64,000 bases of DNA from Pseudobowmanella zhangzhouensis (GTDB taxonomy: Bacteria; Pseudomonadota; Gammaproteobacteria; Enterobacterales; Alteromonadaceae). The translations under genes and the position numbers were made by a program. This document shows positions 16,734-27,000 of the stretch, one piece after another (position 1 is the stretch's first letter; the number at the start of each line of letters is the position of its first letter). The stretch covers positions 1 through 64,000 of the forward strand of contig NZ_JBHSYO010000003.1 in the NCBI RefSeq assembly GCF_042662685.1. Reading direction: 5' to 3'. A model generated the notes under the pieces. That model was given only the letters and a program-made list of their open reading frames with translations. It had not been told where the DNA came from and searched no databases.

Positions 16734-18026
16734 TTATTGCCTGCTAATATCCGCTTTAAATTGCCAATCCAGTGCTTGTTGTGACAAGCGCCATTTTTCA
16801 CCGGCAATCGCTAAGGCAATAACAGATTCCCCGGCTCGAACCACCACCGTCTGTTGACGCAACCAGGGCGCAATTTGCCACTGCTTAAACCACTGGTTCA
16901 ACGGCTTTGACTGCAACTCTCCAACAGGCGTAAAACGCAAGCTAAACGGTGCGTTTCCTATCTCTAGCGGCTGCTGATTGCACCGTATATTAGTCAGCAA
17001 CACCGGCACCGCATCCCAACTAACAGCATGCTCTCCCTGCCATTTTATCGTCTGATTAATCTGCCACAGGTCTGACGAAAGCAAACAAAACAGCCGCTGA
17101 TTAAAACGACGAATGACCCTACCATCCAGCTTAATCTCTGGCATGCCGTCTTGCCGGCTGACGAGCTGATTTTGTAAATTCAGTAACCACGCCGCACTGG
17201 GATTGAGACCAAATTGCGCCAGCCAACTGCGCAACAATGCGCTTTGCCAACGCTCAGGCTGAGCATGTAAGCCATTGATGCTAAGCGTTTTATCCTGACT
17301 CTGCAGGCCGACTAACTTTTCCTGTAACACCTCATCCAGCAAGGCTTGATGCTGCGCGCATAACTGTGCGGAACGAGCGGCATTGTCGGCCATTTGTGGC
17401 CAACGCTCGGCCAGGCGCGGAATAATCTCATGGCGCAGAAAATTGCGGTCGAATCGCACATCCTGATTCGACTCATCTTCAACCCAGCGCAAGTCATGTG
17501 CATAGGCGTAGTGCTCAATTTGTGCGCGGGACAGCGCCAGATAAGGCCGTAAATAGGTCACACCATTGTCTTCCCGTCGCACCGGCATCGCCGCCAGGCC
17601 GGCAGGCCCTGCACCACGCTTTAACTGCAATAGGATAGTTTCCAGCTGATCATCTAGATGTTGGGCCAGTAACACACAGGCTCCTTGTGCGTGTTTTACG
17701 AAAACACCATAGCGAGCTTCACGGGCCACGGCTTCGAGGCTGGTTCGGGTTTGTTTGAGCAGATTTACCCGCTCCACCAACAAGCGAATATCTAACTCAC
17801 CACAAAGTTGTTCTACGAACCGTTGCCAACTATCGGCATTGGCACTTAAACCATGGTGCACATGAATTGCGGAATATTGATGTTGGGGAAAAGAAGCGCG
17901 CAAAGCGCACAGACTATGCAGTAATACGACAGAATCGATGCCGCCACTTAAGGCAACATAAAAATGAGTCGCGGGCTGCTCCAGTACAGGAAGCAGCGCC
18001 GCATTAACCGGATCAGCAGTACCCAA
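16734..18026 (-). CDS. tilS: tRNA(Ile)-lysidine synthase
   Basis: 430 residues. Modifies C34 of tRNA-Ile(CAU) to lysidine using lysine and ATP, which switches both codon and amino acid identity; essential. The PP-loop ATPase motif SGGIDS is at 27-32. HVHHGLS and the conserved LAQHLDDQLET segment follow, and the C-terminal TilS substrate-binding domains are recognisable (LNQWFKQWQIAPWLRQ). The reading frame has no ATG before the PP-loop. The likely start is TTG at 18026, which overlaps the accA 3-prime end by 14 bp and implies translational coupling. Confidence 0.95.
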   Translation of the reverse strand: MGTADPVNAALLPVLEQPATHFYVALSGGIDSVVLLHSLCALRASFPQHQYSAIHVHHGLSANADSWQRFVEQLCGELDIRLLVERVNLLKQTRTSLEAVAREARYGVFVKHAQGACVLLAQHLDDQLETILLQLKRGAGPAGLAAMPVRREDNGVTYLRPYLALSRAQIEHYAYAHDLRWVEDESNQDVRFDRNFLRHEIIPRLAERWPQMADNAARSAQLCAQHQALLDEVLQEKLVGLQSQDKTLSINGLHAQPERWQSALLRSWLAQFGLNPSAAWLLNLQNQLVSRQDGMPEIKLDGRVIRRFNQRLFCLLSSDLWQINQTIKWQGEHAVSWDAVPVLLTNIRCNQQPLEIGNAPFSLRFTPVGELQSKPLNQWFKQWQIAPWLRQQTVVVRAGESVIALAIAGEKWRLSQQALDWQFKADISRQ

Positions 18027-18969
18027 ATGACATTAAACGTTTGTAACGCTCTTCCAGCAATTGATCTGGCGTGAGCTTTTTAAGCTGCGCCAATTGTTGC
18101 TTGATGGTCGCACGCAGGTTGGCGGCTGTGGCATCGTGGTCACGATGGGCACCACCCAATGGCTCATCAATGATGGTATTGATGAGATCCAGCTCTTTAA
18201 TTTGCTGCGCGCTCACACCCATAGCTTCTGCCGCCAAAGGGGCTTTTTCTGCGCTTTTCCACAGAATAGACGCACAACCCTCTGGAGAAATGACTGAGTA
18301 GGTACTGTATTGCAGCATATTCACGCGATCACCTACGCCAATCGCCAACGCGCCACCGGAACCACCTTCACCAATCACAGTACAGATAATTGGCACAGAC
18401 AGGCGCGCCATCACTTTAAGGTTCATCGCGATGGCTTCACTTTGCCCACGTTCTTCTGCCCCCACGCCCGGATACGCCCCAGGTGTATCGATAAAGGTGA
18501 TTATGGGTAAACCGAAGCGTTCTGCCATTTCCATCAGGCGCAACGCTTTACGATACCCCTCAGGCTTTGGCATACCAAAGTTACGTTTGATTTTTTCCTG
18601 TGTATCACGGCCCTTCTGATGGCCAATGACCATCACCGGCTGTCCGTCGAACTCAGCCAAACCACCCACAATCGCTTTGTCATCGGCAAAGGCACGATCA
18701 CCCGCCAATTCCTGAAAATCATCAAAGATTCGCGCCACATAATCCAGCGTATACGGACGCAGCGGGTGGCGAGCCAGGCGGGCAATCTGCCAGGCGTCCA
18801 ACTCCGCGAATATTTTCTTGGTCCGTTCTGCGCTCTTTTCACGCAGCTTGGTGATTTCCTCTTCGAGAGAAATATCAAAATCACCGTTTTCGCTGACTAA
18901 CTTTAGTTCGTCAATTTTCGCTTCAAGTTCAGCGATCGGTTGCTCAAAATCCAGGAAGTTTAAATTCAT
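18013..18969 (-). CDS. accA: Acetyl-CoA carboxylase carboxyltransferase subunit alpha
   Basis: 318 residues (E. coli 319). With AccD it forms the carboxyltransferase that moves CO2 from biotin on AccB to acetyl-CoA, the first committed step of fatty acid synthesis. The start MNLNFLDFEQPIAELEAKI is the family N-terminus. GHQKGRDT, FIDTPGAYPGVGAEERGQ and GEGGSGGALAI are the oxyanion and CoA-binding loops. It lies downstream of dnaE as in E. coli. Confidence 0.98.
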   Translation of the reverse strand: MNLNFLDFEQPIAELEAKIDELKLVSENGDFDISLEEEITKLREKSAERTKKIFAELDAWQIARLARHPLRPYTLDYVARIFDDFQELAGDRAFADDKAIVGGLAEFDGQPVMVIGHQKGRDTQEKIKRNFGMPKPEGYRKALRLMEMAERFGLPIITFIDTPGAYPGVGAEERGQSEAIAMNLKVMARLSVPIICTVIGEGGSGGALAIGVGDRVNMLQYSTYSVISPEGCASILWKSAEKAPLAAEAMGVSAQQIKELDLINTIIDEPLGGAHRDHDATAANLRATIKQQLAQLKKLTPDQLLEERYKRLMSFGYC

Positions 18970-19009
18970 CCCAATACCTAACCATGTCCTCGGTTCACCC
19001 CTGACTCCG

Positions 19010-22000
19010 TCAGAAGCAAAGCTCTACTTGCTTGTCATTCAGCAATTGTTTTAGTTCATACAGCAATTGGTCGTCAGGTTTTACAAACCATTCGGCGCCG
19101 AACTGCATAACGGCAGAGGCATCCGGGTGAATATATTCCACCACCACAGGACAACTTCCACCACGATATTCTGTCAGTAATGCCTGAAGTTTAGCGACTT
19201 GTGCTGGCACGCACCAGTCTGCGTGCAAACACAAACGTAACTGTTTTGCATACTTTTCCCGCGCCGCCACAATGTCCATGACGTCGCGGGCGTTGATTGT
19301 ATTGGTGCCGTTGAATCTATCAAAGCCGACCTGTCCACTTATCACCAAAATAGCGTCTGTTTTCAGACGATCTTCCACCACTTCGAACAATTCGGCACTG
19401 ATTTTGGCTTCCATACGCGCACTTTTATCGTCCAGTGTCACGATTGCCCAACGTTGGCCCTTTTTGTTTACCAGTTGGCGAACATCCAATACCAGCCCCA
19501 CCACATTGATGGTCTGGTCACGGCCCAGACGAATATCCAGTAATTCATTCAGGCGATACGGGCTATACAGTTTAATTTCCGTCAGATATTGATTAATCGG
19601 GTGACCGGTTAAATACAATCCCAGCGTTTCTTTTTCGCCATCCAGCCAGGTCTTCTCCGGCCATTCGGGTACATTGGCAAAGTGCTGTTCAACGTGCTCT
19701 TCTTCACTGGCTAGCAGACCAAACATATCTGCTTGGCCACTGGCTGAGGCTTTGCGATGCTGATCAGCTGCGGCCATGGCCTCAGGTAACGTCGCCATCA
19801 ACGCGGCGCGATGAGGCCCCAGCGCATCTAACGCACCGGCCAGGATCAGTTTTTCCATTACCCGACGGTTAATCTTTTTCAGATCCACCTTGGCGCAAAA
19901 ATCAAACAGATCCTTAAAGCTGCCATTTTCTTTGCGCGCCTCAATAATCGCTTCTACCGGGCCTTCACCGACCCCTTTAATCGCACCAATGCCATAAATA
20001 ATGTGACCACGCTGGTCGACGGTGAATTTGTATTGGCCACTGTTTACATTGGGCGGCTCGATAGTCAGCCCCATGCGCTGACACTCATCCACCAGCGTGA
20101 CGATTTTATCGGTGGCATCCATATCCGCGGACATTACCGCCGCCATAAATTCTGCAGGAAAGTGAGTTTTCAGCCACAGAGTTTGGTAAGACACCAGGGC
20201 ATAAGCTGCAGAGTGGGATTTGTTAAATCCGTATCCGGCGAATTTCTCCACCAGATCGAAGATTTTCATCGCCAGTTCTGGGTCGATGCCGTTGTTTTTA
20301 GCGCCATCTTCAAAGGTTGAACGCTGCTTTTCCATCTCCTCTGGCTTTTTCTTACCCATTGCGCGACGCAGCAGGTCGGCGCCACCGAGGGAATAGCCGG
20401 CCATTTCCTGGGCAATCTGCATAACCTGTTCCTGATACAGGATAATGCCGTAAGTAGGCTCAAGAATTTCTTTTAAGCACTCATGCTGATATTTGGCATC
20501 CGGGTAGGCCACTTCTTCGCGGCCGTGTTTACGATCAATAAAGTTGTCTACCATGCCCGAGTCCAGTGGGCCCGGACGAAACAGTGCCACTAAGGCGATA
20601 ATGTCTTCGAAACAGTCTGGCTGGAGCTTTTTAATCAGCTCTTTCATCCCTCTGGATTCAAGCTGGAATACCGCGGTAGTATTTGCCGCCTGCAGGTTTT
20701 TAAATGAACGGGCATCTTCCAGTGGGATCGCGCTGATATCGATATCTTTACCGCGATTCGCTCTAATCATATCCAGTGCCCACTGGATAATCGTCAGGGT
20801 ACGTAAACCGAGAAAGTCGAATTTCACCAACCCTGCGGTTTCTACATCGTTTTTATCGAATTGGGTAACCGGGTTACGGCCTTCCTCATCGCAATATAAT
20901 GCTGCAAAATCAGTTATTTGCGTGGGAGCAATTACTACGCCCCCAGCGTGCTTACCCGCGTTACGGGTCACACCTTCAAGGCGACGAGCCATATCAATCA
21001 GGTCTTTGACCTCATCGTCCTGTTCATACAGCTCAGGTAAACGCGGCTCGGCATCAAACGCCTTGGCCAGCGTCATCCCCGGGTCAGACGGAATCAACTT
21101 TGATATGCGGTCGACGAAACCGAATGGATGACCCAGTACCCTACCTACATCGCGCACTACAGCTTTTGCCGCCATGGTACCGAAGGTAATAATCTGCGAT
21201 ACCGCATTGCGGCCATACAATTCCGCCACGTGGTCGATTACCTCATCACGGCGATCCATACAGAAATCTACGTCGAAGTCCGGCATGGATACCCGCTCAG
21301 GGTTAAGGAATCGTTCGAATAGCAGGTCAAACTCGAGAGGATCCAAATCGGTGATCTTCAGTGCATAGGCAACCAGTGAACCGGCACCTGAACCTCGCCC
21401 GGGCCCTACCGGTATCCCGTTATCCTTACTCCACTGAATAAACTCCATTACGATCAGGAAGTAACCCGGGAACCCCATCTGATTGATAACACCCAACTCG
21501 ATATCCAGGCGTTCCTGATATTCCGCCCGACGTTGTTCACGTACCTCAGGCTCTGGAAACAGGAACTCAAGACGCTCCTCCAGACCTTCCTGGGACTTTT
21601 TCACCAGAAAATCAGCTTCAGATAACCCTTCGGTTGGGAAACTAGGCAGGAAATACTCGAACAGCTGAATGGTCACATTGCAGCGTTTGGCGATCTCTAC
21701 GGTGTTTTGCAGCGCCTCTGGAATATCGGCAAACAATTCTGCCATTTCTTCGGCGCTTTTCAGGTACTGCTGCTCGGAATAGCGTTTGGGACGGCGTTTA
21801 TCATCCAGGGTAAAGCCATCATGGATAGCGACACGAATTTCGTGAGCTTCAAAATCGTCTGGTTTGAGAAAAACCACTTCATTGGTCGCAACCACCGGTA
21901 AGTCACGCTCGCAGGCCCAAGCCACGGTTTGATGCAGGTTATCTTCTTCACCGGTGCGGCCGGTGCGCATCAGCTCTAAATAATAACGGCCCGGAAAATG

Positions 22001-22477
22001 TTTCTGATAGAAATTACTGATCAGCAGTGCCAGCTCTTTGTTGCCTTTCGCCAGCGCCTGGCCAAGGTCACCATACAAGCCACCCGATAGGATAATCACG
22101 TCTTCGGCGAATTCTTTCAGCCAGTTACGATCCACCACGGCCCGCTCTTTGACGTGTCCACGTAAATACGCCTTGGAAATCAAATCTGTGATGTTCTTAT
22201 AACCCTTATTGGTGATAGCGATAGCTGTCAGGCGATATAAGTCTTCGCTTTCATCTCCGCGCAACCATAAATCACAACCAATAACCGGCTTGATCCCCTG
22301 CCCCTGACTTTCCAGATAAAACTTAACCAGACCGCAAAAGTTCATTTGGTCGGTCAGCGCCACCGCAGGCATATTCAGGCTTTTTACTGCACCAAGAATG
22401 GGTTTGACCTTTGCCAGACCGTCACGCATGGAAAAATCACTGTGCACCCGCAGATGCACGAAATTATGTTCACTCAT
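19010..22477 (-). CDS. dnaE: DNA polymerase III alpha subunit
   Basis: 1155 residues (E. coli 1160). Catalytic subunit of the replicative polymerase. The N-terminal PHP domain starts at HLRVHSDFSMRDG. The C-family polymerase core carries GPGRGSGAGSLVAY and the catalytic aspartates in MPDFDVDFCMDRR (about residue 400). The helix-hairpin-helix and OB-fold region follow (NVVGLVLDVRQLVNKKGQ, about 970-1060), and the tau-binding C-terminus ends the protein. It overlaps rnhB by 8 bp, the conserved arrangement. Confidence 0.99.
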   Translation of the reverse strand: MSEHNFVHLRVHSDFSMRDGLAKVKPILGAVKSLNMPAVALTDQMNFCGLVKFYLESQGQGIKPVIGCDLWLRGDESEDLYRLTAIAITNKGYKNITDLISKAYLRGHVKERAVVDRNWLKEFAEDVIILSGGLYGDLGQALAKGNKELALLISNFYQKHFPGRYYLELMRTGRTGEEDNLHQTVAWACERDLPVVATNEVVFLKPDDFEAHEIRVAIHDGFTLDDKRRPKRYSEQQYLKSAEEMAELFADIPEALQNTVEIAKRCNVTIQLFEYFLPSFPTEGLSEADFLVKKSQEGLEERLEFLFPEPEVREQRRAEYQERLDIELGVINQMGFPGYFLIVMEFIQWSKDNGIPVGPGRGSGAGSLVAYALKITDLDPLEFDLLFERFLNPERVSMPDFDVDFCMDRRDEVIDHVAELYGRNAVSQIITFGTMAAKAVVRDVGRVLGHPFGFVDRISKLIPSDPGMTLAKAFDAEPRLPELYEQDDEVKDLIDMARRLEGVTRNAGKHAGGVVIAPTQITDFAALYCDEEGRNPVTQFDKNDVETAGLVKFDFLGLRTLTIIQWALDMIRANRGKDIDISAIPLEDARSFKNLQAANTTAVFQLESRGMKELIKKLQPDCFEDIIALVALFRPGPLDSGMVDNFIDRKHGREEVAYPDAKYQHECLKEILEPTYGIILYQEQVMQIAQEMAGYSLGGADLLRRAMGKKKPEEMEKQRSTFEDGAKNNGIDPELAMKIFDLVEKFAGYGFNKSHSAAYALVSYQTLWLKTHFPAEFMAAVMSADMDATDKIVTLVDECQRMGLTIEPPNVNSGQYKFTVDQRGHIIYGIGAIKGVGEGPVEAIIEARKENGSFKDLFDFCAKVDLKKINRRVMEKLILAGALDALGPHRAALMATLPEAMAAADQHRKASASGQADMFGLLASEEEHVEQHFANVPEWPEKTWLDGEKETLGLYLTGHPINQYLTEIKLYSPYRLNELLDIRLGRDQTINVVGLVLDVRQLVNKKGQRWAIVTLDDKSARMEAKISAELFEVVEDRLKTDAILVISGQVGFDRFNGTNTINARDVMDIVAAREKYAKQLRLCLHADWCVPAQVAKLQALLTEYRGGSCPVVVEYIHPDASAVMQFGAEWFVKPDDQLLYELKQLLNDKQVELCF

Positions 22478-23045
22478 GGCCAGCCTCCAGCAACACCTGC
22501 ATCACCGGGCGGAAACTGCGGCGATGTTCGGGTAACGCGCCGTGACGCTGTAACGCCTCCATGTGAGCTTTGGTCGGATAACCTTTGTGGGCGGCAAACC
22601 CGTACTGTGGATATTTGGCATCCAGCTGCAACATTTCTTCGTCGCGAGCGACTTTAGCCAGAATCGACGCGGCCGAAATTTCTGCCACTTTGCTATCGCC
22701 CTTCACTACCGCTTCAGCTGCATAGTGCCACTTTGGTAGACGGTTACCATCCACTTTAACAAAATCAGGTTGAATACTCAGACCTTCGACCGCTCGCGTC
22801 ATGGCCAGCATAGTGGCATGCAGGATATTCAGTTGGTCAATTTCATGCACTTCAGCACGGGCAATATGCCAGGCCAACGCATTTTGTTTGATTTGCTCTG
22901 CCAGCACCTGACGTTTTTTTTCAGACAGGGCCTTAGAATCAGTTAAGCCGGCGATGGGCCGGCTGGGATCAAGGATTACGGCAGCGGTCACCACTGCACC
23001 AATAAGCGGTCCACGACCGACTTCGTCTACACCAGCTATTAACAC
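22470..23045 (-). CDS. rnhB: Ribonuclease HII
   Basis: 191 residues. Cuts RNA in RNA-DNA hybrids and removes misincorporated ribonucleotides from DNA. It has the family N-terminus GVDEVGRGPLIG with catalytic Asp7 and Glu8; the other carboxylates fall in KVDGNRLP and the SILAKVARD region. It overlaps lpxB by 7 bp upstream and dnaE by 8 bp downstream, so it is translationally coupled to both. Confidence 0.97.
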   Translation of the reverse strand: MLIAGVDEVGRGPLIGAVVTAAVILDPSRPIAGLTDSKALSEKKRQVLAEQIKQNALAWHIARAEVHEIDQLNILHATMLAMTRAVEGLSIQPDFVKVDGNRLPKWHYAAEAVVKGDSKVAEISAASILAKVARDEEMLQLDAKYPQYGFAAHKGYPTKAHMEALQRHGALPEHRRSFRPVMQVLLEAGHE

Positions 23046-24181
23046 GGGGCCTCTAATAATTTTTCTATAGCCTGTGCGGCCTGCACATCAGCGTTGCACT
23101 TAAGTTGTTGATGAATAGCGGTAAATTCCGCCAATAATGCGGTTTGTGGCTCAGCCAGCAATCCGCTTAATTCTGTTGCTATCCTATCAGGCTCAACCTG
23201 TTCCTGTAATAGTTCCTGCACCAGTTTTTTACCGGCTAACAAATTAGGTAATGAGAAATAGTCCGCTTTCACCAGTCGGCGCAAAATCATCGCGGTTAAC
23301 GGGCTGAATTTATACGCCACCAGCATCGGCTTTTTACACAGCATAGCTTCCAGCGTTGCCGTCCCTGACGCTAACAAAATTGCATCCGCAGCCGTCATCG
23401 CCTCGCGCGACTGTCCATCCAAAACCTGCACGTTACTGAGTTTAACCTCAGCCAGTACCGCCTCAATTTGCGCGCGGCGCTTGGCATTGGCTGCAGGAAT
23501 GAGGATATGCAGATCAGGTTGTTGTTGCTGCATTAAGGCTGCCGCGCGAAAAAAAGGCTCGCTTAACAAGCCCACTTCATTACCACGACTGCCGGGCAGA
23601 ATCGCCAGCACAGCTGCTTGCGCGGGTAATCCCAAATGAAGTCGTGCCGCAGCAACATCCGGTTGCAACGGTAACTGGTCCGCCAGTGTATGGCCCACGA
23701 ACTCGCAGGGTACCTGATGCTGTTCGTAAAAGGCTTTTTCGAACGGAAAAATACTCAGTACCAAATTCGTTGCGCGGGCAATTTTGAAAATCCGCTTTTG
23801 TCGCCAGGCCCATACAGTCGGGCTGACATACTGCACGGTTTTTATCCCGGCCTGTTTTAAGGTTAATTCCAGGCCCAGATTAAAATCCGGCGCGTCCACA
23901 CCAATAAACACATCGGGTGGGTTGGCAATAAAATGCTTAGACAGGGATTTGCGAATATGCAGTAAACGGCGCAGGCGCGAGAGCACTTCAAACAGGCCCA
24001 TTACCGATAGTTCTTCCATGTCGAACAGGCTATCAAAGCCTTGTGCCAACATACGAGGGCCGCCGATACCGGAAAAGGTCGCATTTGGATAGCGCTGTTT
24101 TAGTTCGCGCAGCAATCCAGCGGCCAGAATGTCGCCGGATGTTTCACCGACGACGATGGCAATATGTTTAACGTCTTGCAC
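23039..24181 (-). CDS. lpxB: Lipid-A-disaccharide synthase
   Basis: 380 residues. A GT19 inner-face enzyme joining UDP-2,3-diacylglucosamine and lipid X to make the lipid A disaccharide. The N-terminal VVGETSGDILAAGLLREL, GIGGPRM, MGLFEVL, GVDAPDFN and VSPTVWAWR signatures are all present, as is the C-terminal SGTATLEAML donor-site motif. It sits between lpxA (5 bp gap) and rnhB (overlap). Confidence 0.98.
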   Translation of the reverse strand: MQDVKHIAIVVGETSGDILAAGLLRELKQRYPNATFSGIGGPRMLAQGFDSLFDMEELSVMGLFEVLSRLRRLLHIRKSLSKHFIANPPDVFIGVDAPDFNLGLELTLKQAGIKTVQYVSPTVWAWRQKRIFKIARATNLVLSIFPFEKAFYEQHQVPCEFVGHTLADQLPLQPDVAAARLHLGLPAQAAVLAILPGSRGNEVGLLSEPFFRAAALMQQQQPDLHILIPAANAKRRAQIEAVLAEVKLSNVQVLDGQSREAMTAADAILLASGTATLEAMLCKKPMLVAYKFSPLTAMILRRLVKADYFSLPNLLAGKKLVQELLQEQVEPDRIATELSGLLAEPQTALLAEFTAIHQQLKCNADVQAAQAIEKLLEAPC

Positions 24182-24186
24182 GGGGA

Positions 24187-24960
24187 TTATCGGACGATGC
24201 CGCGGTTATCCTGCTTGAGGAAGTCCGTCAGCAGTTGAAGTTCGCTTGACGCTGGATCCAGCGCAGTAATTTGCTCAATCGCTACCGCCAACGTATTGCC
24301 CTGACGATACAGGATTTTATACGCGCGGCGAAGTTGCATAATAGCATCACTGCTAAATCCGCGACGCTTCAGCCCTTCTACATTGATGTTAAACGGTGCC
24401 ATTGGATGGCCACCCGCCATCACATAGGGTGGTAGATCTTTGGTCAGCAAACAGCCTGCTGCAGCGAAACTGTGTGAGCCGATATGACAAAACTGGTGCA
24501 CACCAGTATTACCACCAACAATGGCATAATCACCCACGTGAACATGCCCGGCTAATGCAACGTTATTGGCGAAAATATTGTTATCACCAATCATGCAATC
24601 GTGTGCCGCATGGACATTCACCATAAACAGGTTCCCGTTACCAATTTGGGTCAGGCTATCATCCTGAATGGTACCGCGGTGGATGGTCACACCTTCTCGG
24701 AAAACGTTATTGTCGCCGATGATAAGGCGGGTATGCTCGCCCGCGTATTTCTTGTCCTGGCAATCTTCACCGATACTACCGAACTGGAAAAACACGTTGT
24801 TGCGGCCAATATGCGTCTCGCCTTTAACCACAACATGGGAATGTAAACGGGTACCGGCACCAATGGTGACATTTGCACCGATCACACAAAACGCACCAAC
24901 CTCGACACTGGGGTCGAGGTTGGCAGATGGATCAATAATGGCAGAAGGATGAATCGCCAA
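24187..24960 (-). CDS. lpxA: UDP-N-acetylglucosamine acyltransferase
   Basis: 257 residues. First step of lipid A synthesis: adds a 3-hydroxyacyl chain from ACP to UDP-GlcNAc. The left-handed beta-helix is visible as hexapeptide repeats through residue 190. The catalytic histidine is H120 in NVHAAHDCMIGDNN. The start immediately abuts the fabZ stop. Confidence 0.98.
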   Translation of the reverse strand: MAIHPSAIIDPSANLDPSVEVGAFCVIGANVTIGAGTRLHSHVVVKGETHIGRNNVFFQFGSIGEDCQDKKYAGEHTRLIIGDNNVFREGVTIHRGTIQDDSLTQIGNGNLFMVNVHAAHDCMIGDNNIFANNVALAGHVHVGDYAIVGGNTGVHQFCHIGSHSFAAAGCLLTKDLPPYVMAGGHPMAPFNINVEGLKRRGFSSDAIMQLRRAYKILYRQGNTLAVAIEQITALDPASSELQLLTDFLKQDNRGIVR

Positions 24961-25407
24961 TTACATTTTCCTCATTGCACACATAAACTCTGCGCTACAG
25001 GCTTCCACGCCATTCACGCTTGCCACGCCGGAAAATTTCCAAATCCCACGTCGCTCTTTAATTAACTCAACATCCATATCCAAGCGATCACCCGGTACAA
25101 CCGGTAACTTAAAACGGGCATTATCAATTCCCGCATACAAGTACAAATCGTCGGTATTTCCGACCGATTTAAACCCCAGAATGCCGGCCGTTTGCGCCAG
25201 AGCCTCTAAAATCAACACGCCGGGGAAAATAGGTTTCCCAGGGAAGTGTCCCGTAAAGCACGGTTCGTTGATCGTGATGTTTTTATAGCCTTTGATGCGC
25301 TTGTTGAGCTCCAGCTCTGTAATTCGGTCTACCAGTAAGAAAGGATAGCGATGTGGTAGCAACGCCATAATTTCTTCAATTTCAACCACGTTTACCGGTT
25401 CCGACAC
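24961..25407 (-). CDS. fabZ: 3-hydroxyacyl-ACP dehydratase FabZ
   Basis: 148 residues. Dehydrates 3-hydroxyacyl-ACP in the fatty acid elongation cycle; cytoplasmic hot-dog fold. The active-site His54 and Glu68 are in FTGHFPGKPIFPG and LILEALAQ. Lying between lpxD and lpxA, it competes with them for the 3-hydroxyacyl-ACP pool, which is why the cluster arrangement is conserved. Confidence 0.98.
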   Translation of the reverse strand: MSEPVNVVEIEEIMALLPHRYPFLLVDRITELELNKRIKGYKNITINEPCFTGHFPGKPIFPGVLILEALAQTAGILGFKSVGNTDDLYLYAGIDNARFKLPVVPGDRLDMDVELIKERRGIWKFSGVASVNGVEACSAEFMCAMRKM

Positions 25408-25428
25408 GATACTCTCCTGTTACAGCAA

Positions 25429-26442
25429 TTATTTTAGTTGTTTTTCAACTGCCTTCAGCCGCTGGTTAAAACTATCCAGATTACGCATCGCGACGGCATT
25501 TTTGCGCCATTCACGATTAGTAACAGCTGGCATACCCGAAGAGTATGCGCCTGGCTCTTTGATATCTTTAATTACCATGGTCATGCCGGTAAGAAAGACA
25601 TTATCGCAGATTTCCAGGTGGCCATTAATTGCAACCAATCCACCAAACGTACAGTGTCGACCGACTTTGGTACTGCCAGCGATCACCGAACAGCCCGCAA
25701 TGGCAGTGTAATCACCGATAACCACATTGTGTGCAATTTGAATCTGGTTATCCAGAATCACACCATTACCAATGATGGTATCTTCGATAGCACCACGGTC
25801 AATCGTCGTGCTGGCGCCAATTTCCACGTTATCACCAATGATGACGCGACCTAGTTGCGGAATTTTAATCCACTGGCCGCCTTCATTGGCATAACCGAAG
25901 CCATCAGAGCCAATCACAGTTCCGGATTGCACCAAACAGTGTTTACCCATCTGCACTTTGTGATAAATCGTCACATTGGCCCAGAGCTTTGTTCCTTCGC
26001 CAATATCTGCATGCTGGCCGATAAAACAGCCCGCACCAATTTGCACGTCGTCACCGAGAACCGCACCAGCTTCGATCACAGCATTGTGACCAATACGCAC
26101 ATTGCGTCCCAGCGTCACAGAAGGATGAATCACTGCTGTTGCAGCGATATCCTCTGAAACATTGGGTGTGTCATCGAGTAACTGAGCAATTTTAGCAAAG
26201 CCCACATAAGGATTCGCACAGATTAGCGCATTGACTGGACAGAACTCTGCATCCTCAGCAGAAACGATCACCGCTGACGCCTGAGTGGTTGCAAGTTGGC
26301 TACGATACTTAGAATTGGACAGGAAGGAAATCTGACCATTGCCCGCGCCGGCCAGGGTACCGATGGACTCAATAACTAAATCGGCGTCACCTTTTACGGT
26401 GCCGCCGATTTGACGAGCTAAATATTCAAGCGTAAACGCCAT
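25429..26442 (-). CDS. lpxD: UDP-3-O-acylglucosamine N-acyltransferase
   Basis: 337 residues. Third step of lipid A synthesis, adding the N-linked 3-hydroxyacyl chain. An N-terminal uridine-binding domain (about 1-100) is followed by a hexapeptide-repeat beta-helix. The family signature GSDGFGYANEGGQWIKIPQLG and the catalytic region QIQIAHNVVIGD are present, and the C-terminal helix extends to residue 337. It lies 2 bp after skp. Confidence 0.98.
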   Translation of the reverse strand: MAFTLEYLARQIGGTVKGDADLVIESIGTLAGAGNGQISFLSNSKYRSQLATTQASAVIVSAEDAEFCPVNALICANPYVGFAKIAQLLDDTPNVSEDIAATAVIHPSVTLGRNVRIGHNAVIEAGAVLGDDVQIGAGCFIGQHADIGEGTKLWANVTIYHKVQMGKHCLVQSGTVIGSDGFGYANEGGQWIKIPQLGRVIIGDNVEIGASTTIDRGAIEDTIIGNGVILDNQIQIAHNVVIGDYTAIAGCSVIAGSTKVGRHCTFGGLVAINGHLEICDNVFLTGMTMVIKDIKEPGAYSSGMPAVTNREWRKNAVAMRNLDSFNQRLKAVEKQLK

Positions 26443-26444
26443 AT

Positions 26445-26960
26445 TTACTTAATCTTGCTCACGATCTCTACGATTTTGTTTGAGATTTCCTGATCCGTGT
26501 TTTTCAGGTAAACCACGCTGCCCGCATTCATGATCACGTCGTATTTTTCTTTTTCTGCAAAGCTGTCGATAGACTGCTTGATCAGCGCCAGAATTTTATT
26601 ACGCTCTTCTACCTGACGTTGATCCAAACCTTGTTTTAATTCACCGGCTTTTGTCTGGTAATCTTTGCCCAACTCTTGAACTTTTTTCTGCAGTTCCTGC
26701 TTTTCAGCTTCACTCATAGTCGCCGCATCACGCTGCTGCTTTTCCATGTAGTACTTAATGTCTTTTTCCAGACGAGTGACTTCCTGAATTTGGTCTTTAA
26801 ATTCATCACGCAGCGCGGGCTCTACAGCTGCGGTTTGCGGCAGCGACTGAAAAATAGCCTGAATGTTTACGTAACCCACTTTTTCTGCCAATGCAGAAGG
26901 GCTTACTAAACCTGCGGTTAAAATGGCAGCTGCTGCCACGCTCTTCTTGAATAATTTCAC
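26445..26960 (-). CDS. skp: Periplasmic chaperone Skp/OmpH
   Basis: 171 residues with a signal peptide (1-25, ALA-EK cleavage). The mature protein starts KVGYVNIQAIFQSLPQ, the Skp family opening, and then has long charged helices (about 60-140) that form the trimer tentacles. It holds unfolded outer-membrane proteins in the periplasm for delivery to BamA, encoded 40 bp upstream. Confidence 0.96.
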   Translation of the reverse strand: MKLFKKSVAAAAILTAGLVSPSALAEKVGYVNIQAIFQSLPQTAAVEPALRDEFKDQIQEVTRLEKDIKYYMEKQQRDAATMSEAEKQELQKKVQELGKDYQTKAGELKQGLDQRQVEERNKILALIKQSIDSFAEKEKYDVIMNAGSVVYLKNTDQEISNKIVEIVSKIK

Positions 26961-27000
26961 TTGTTACTCCTTGCTTTTTTACTGCTCATGACAGCTATTT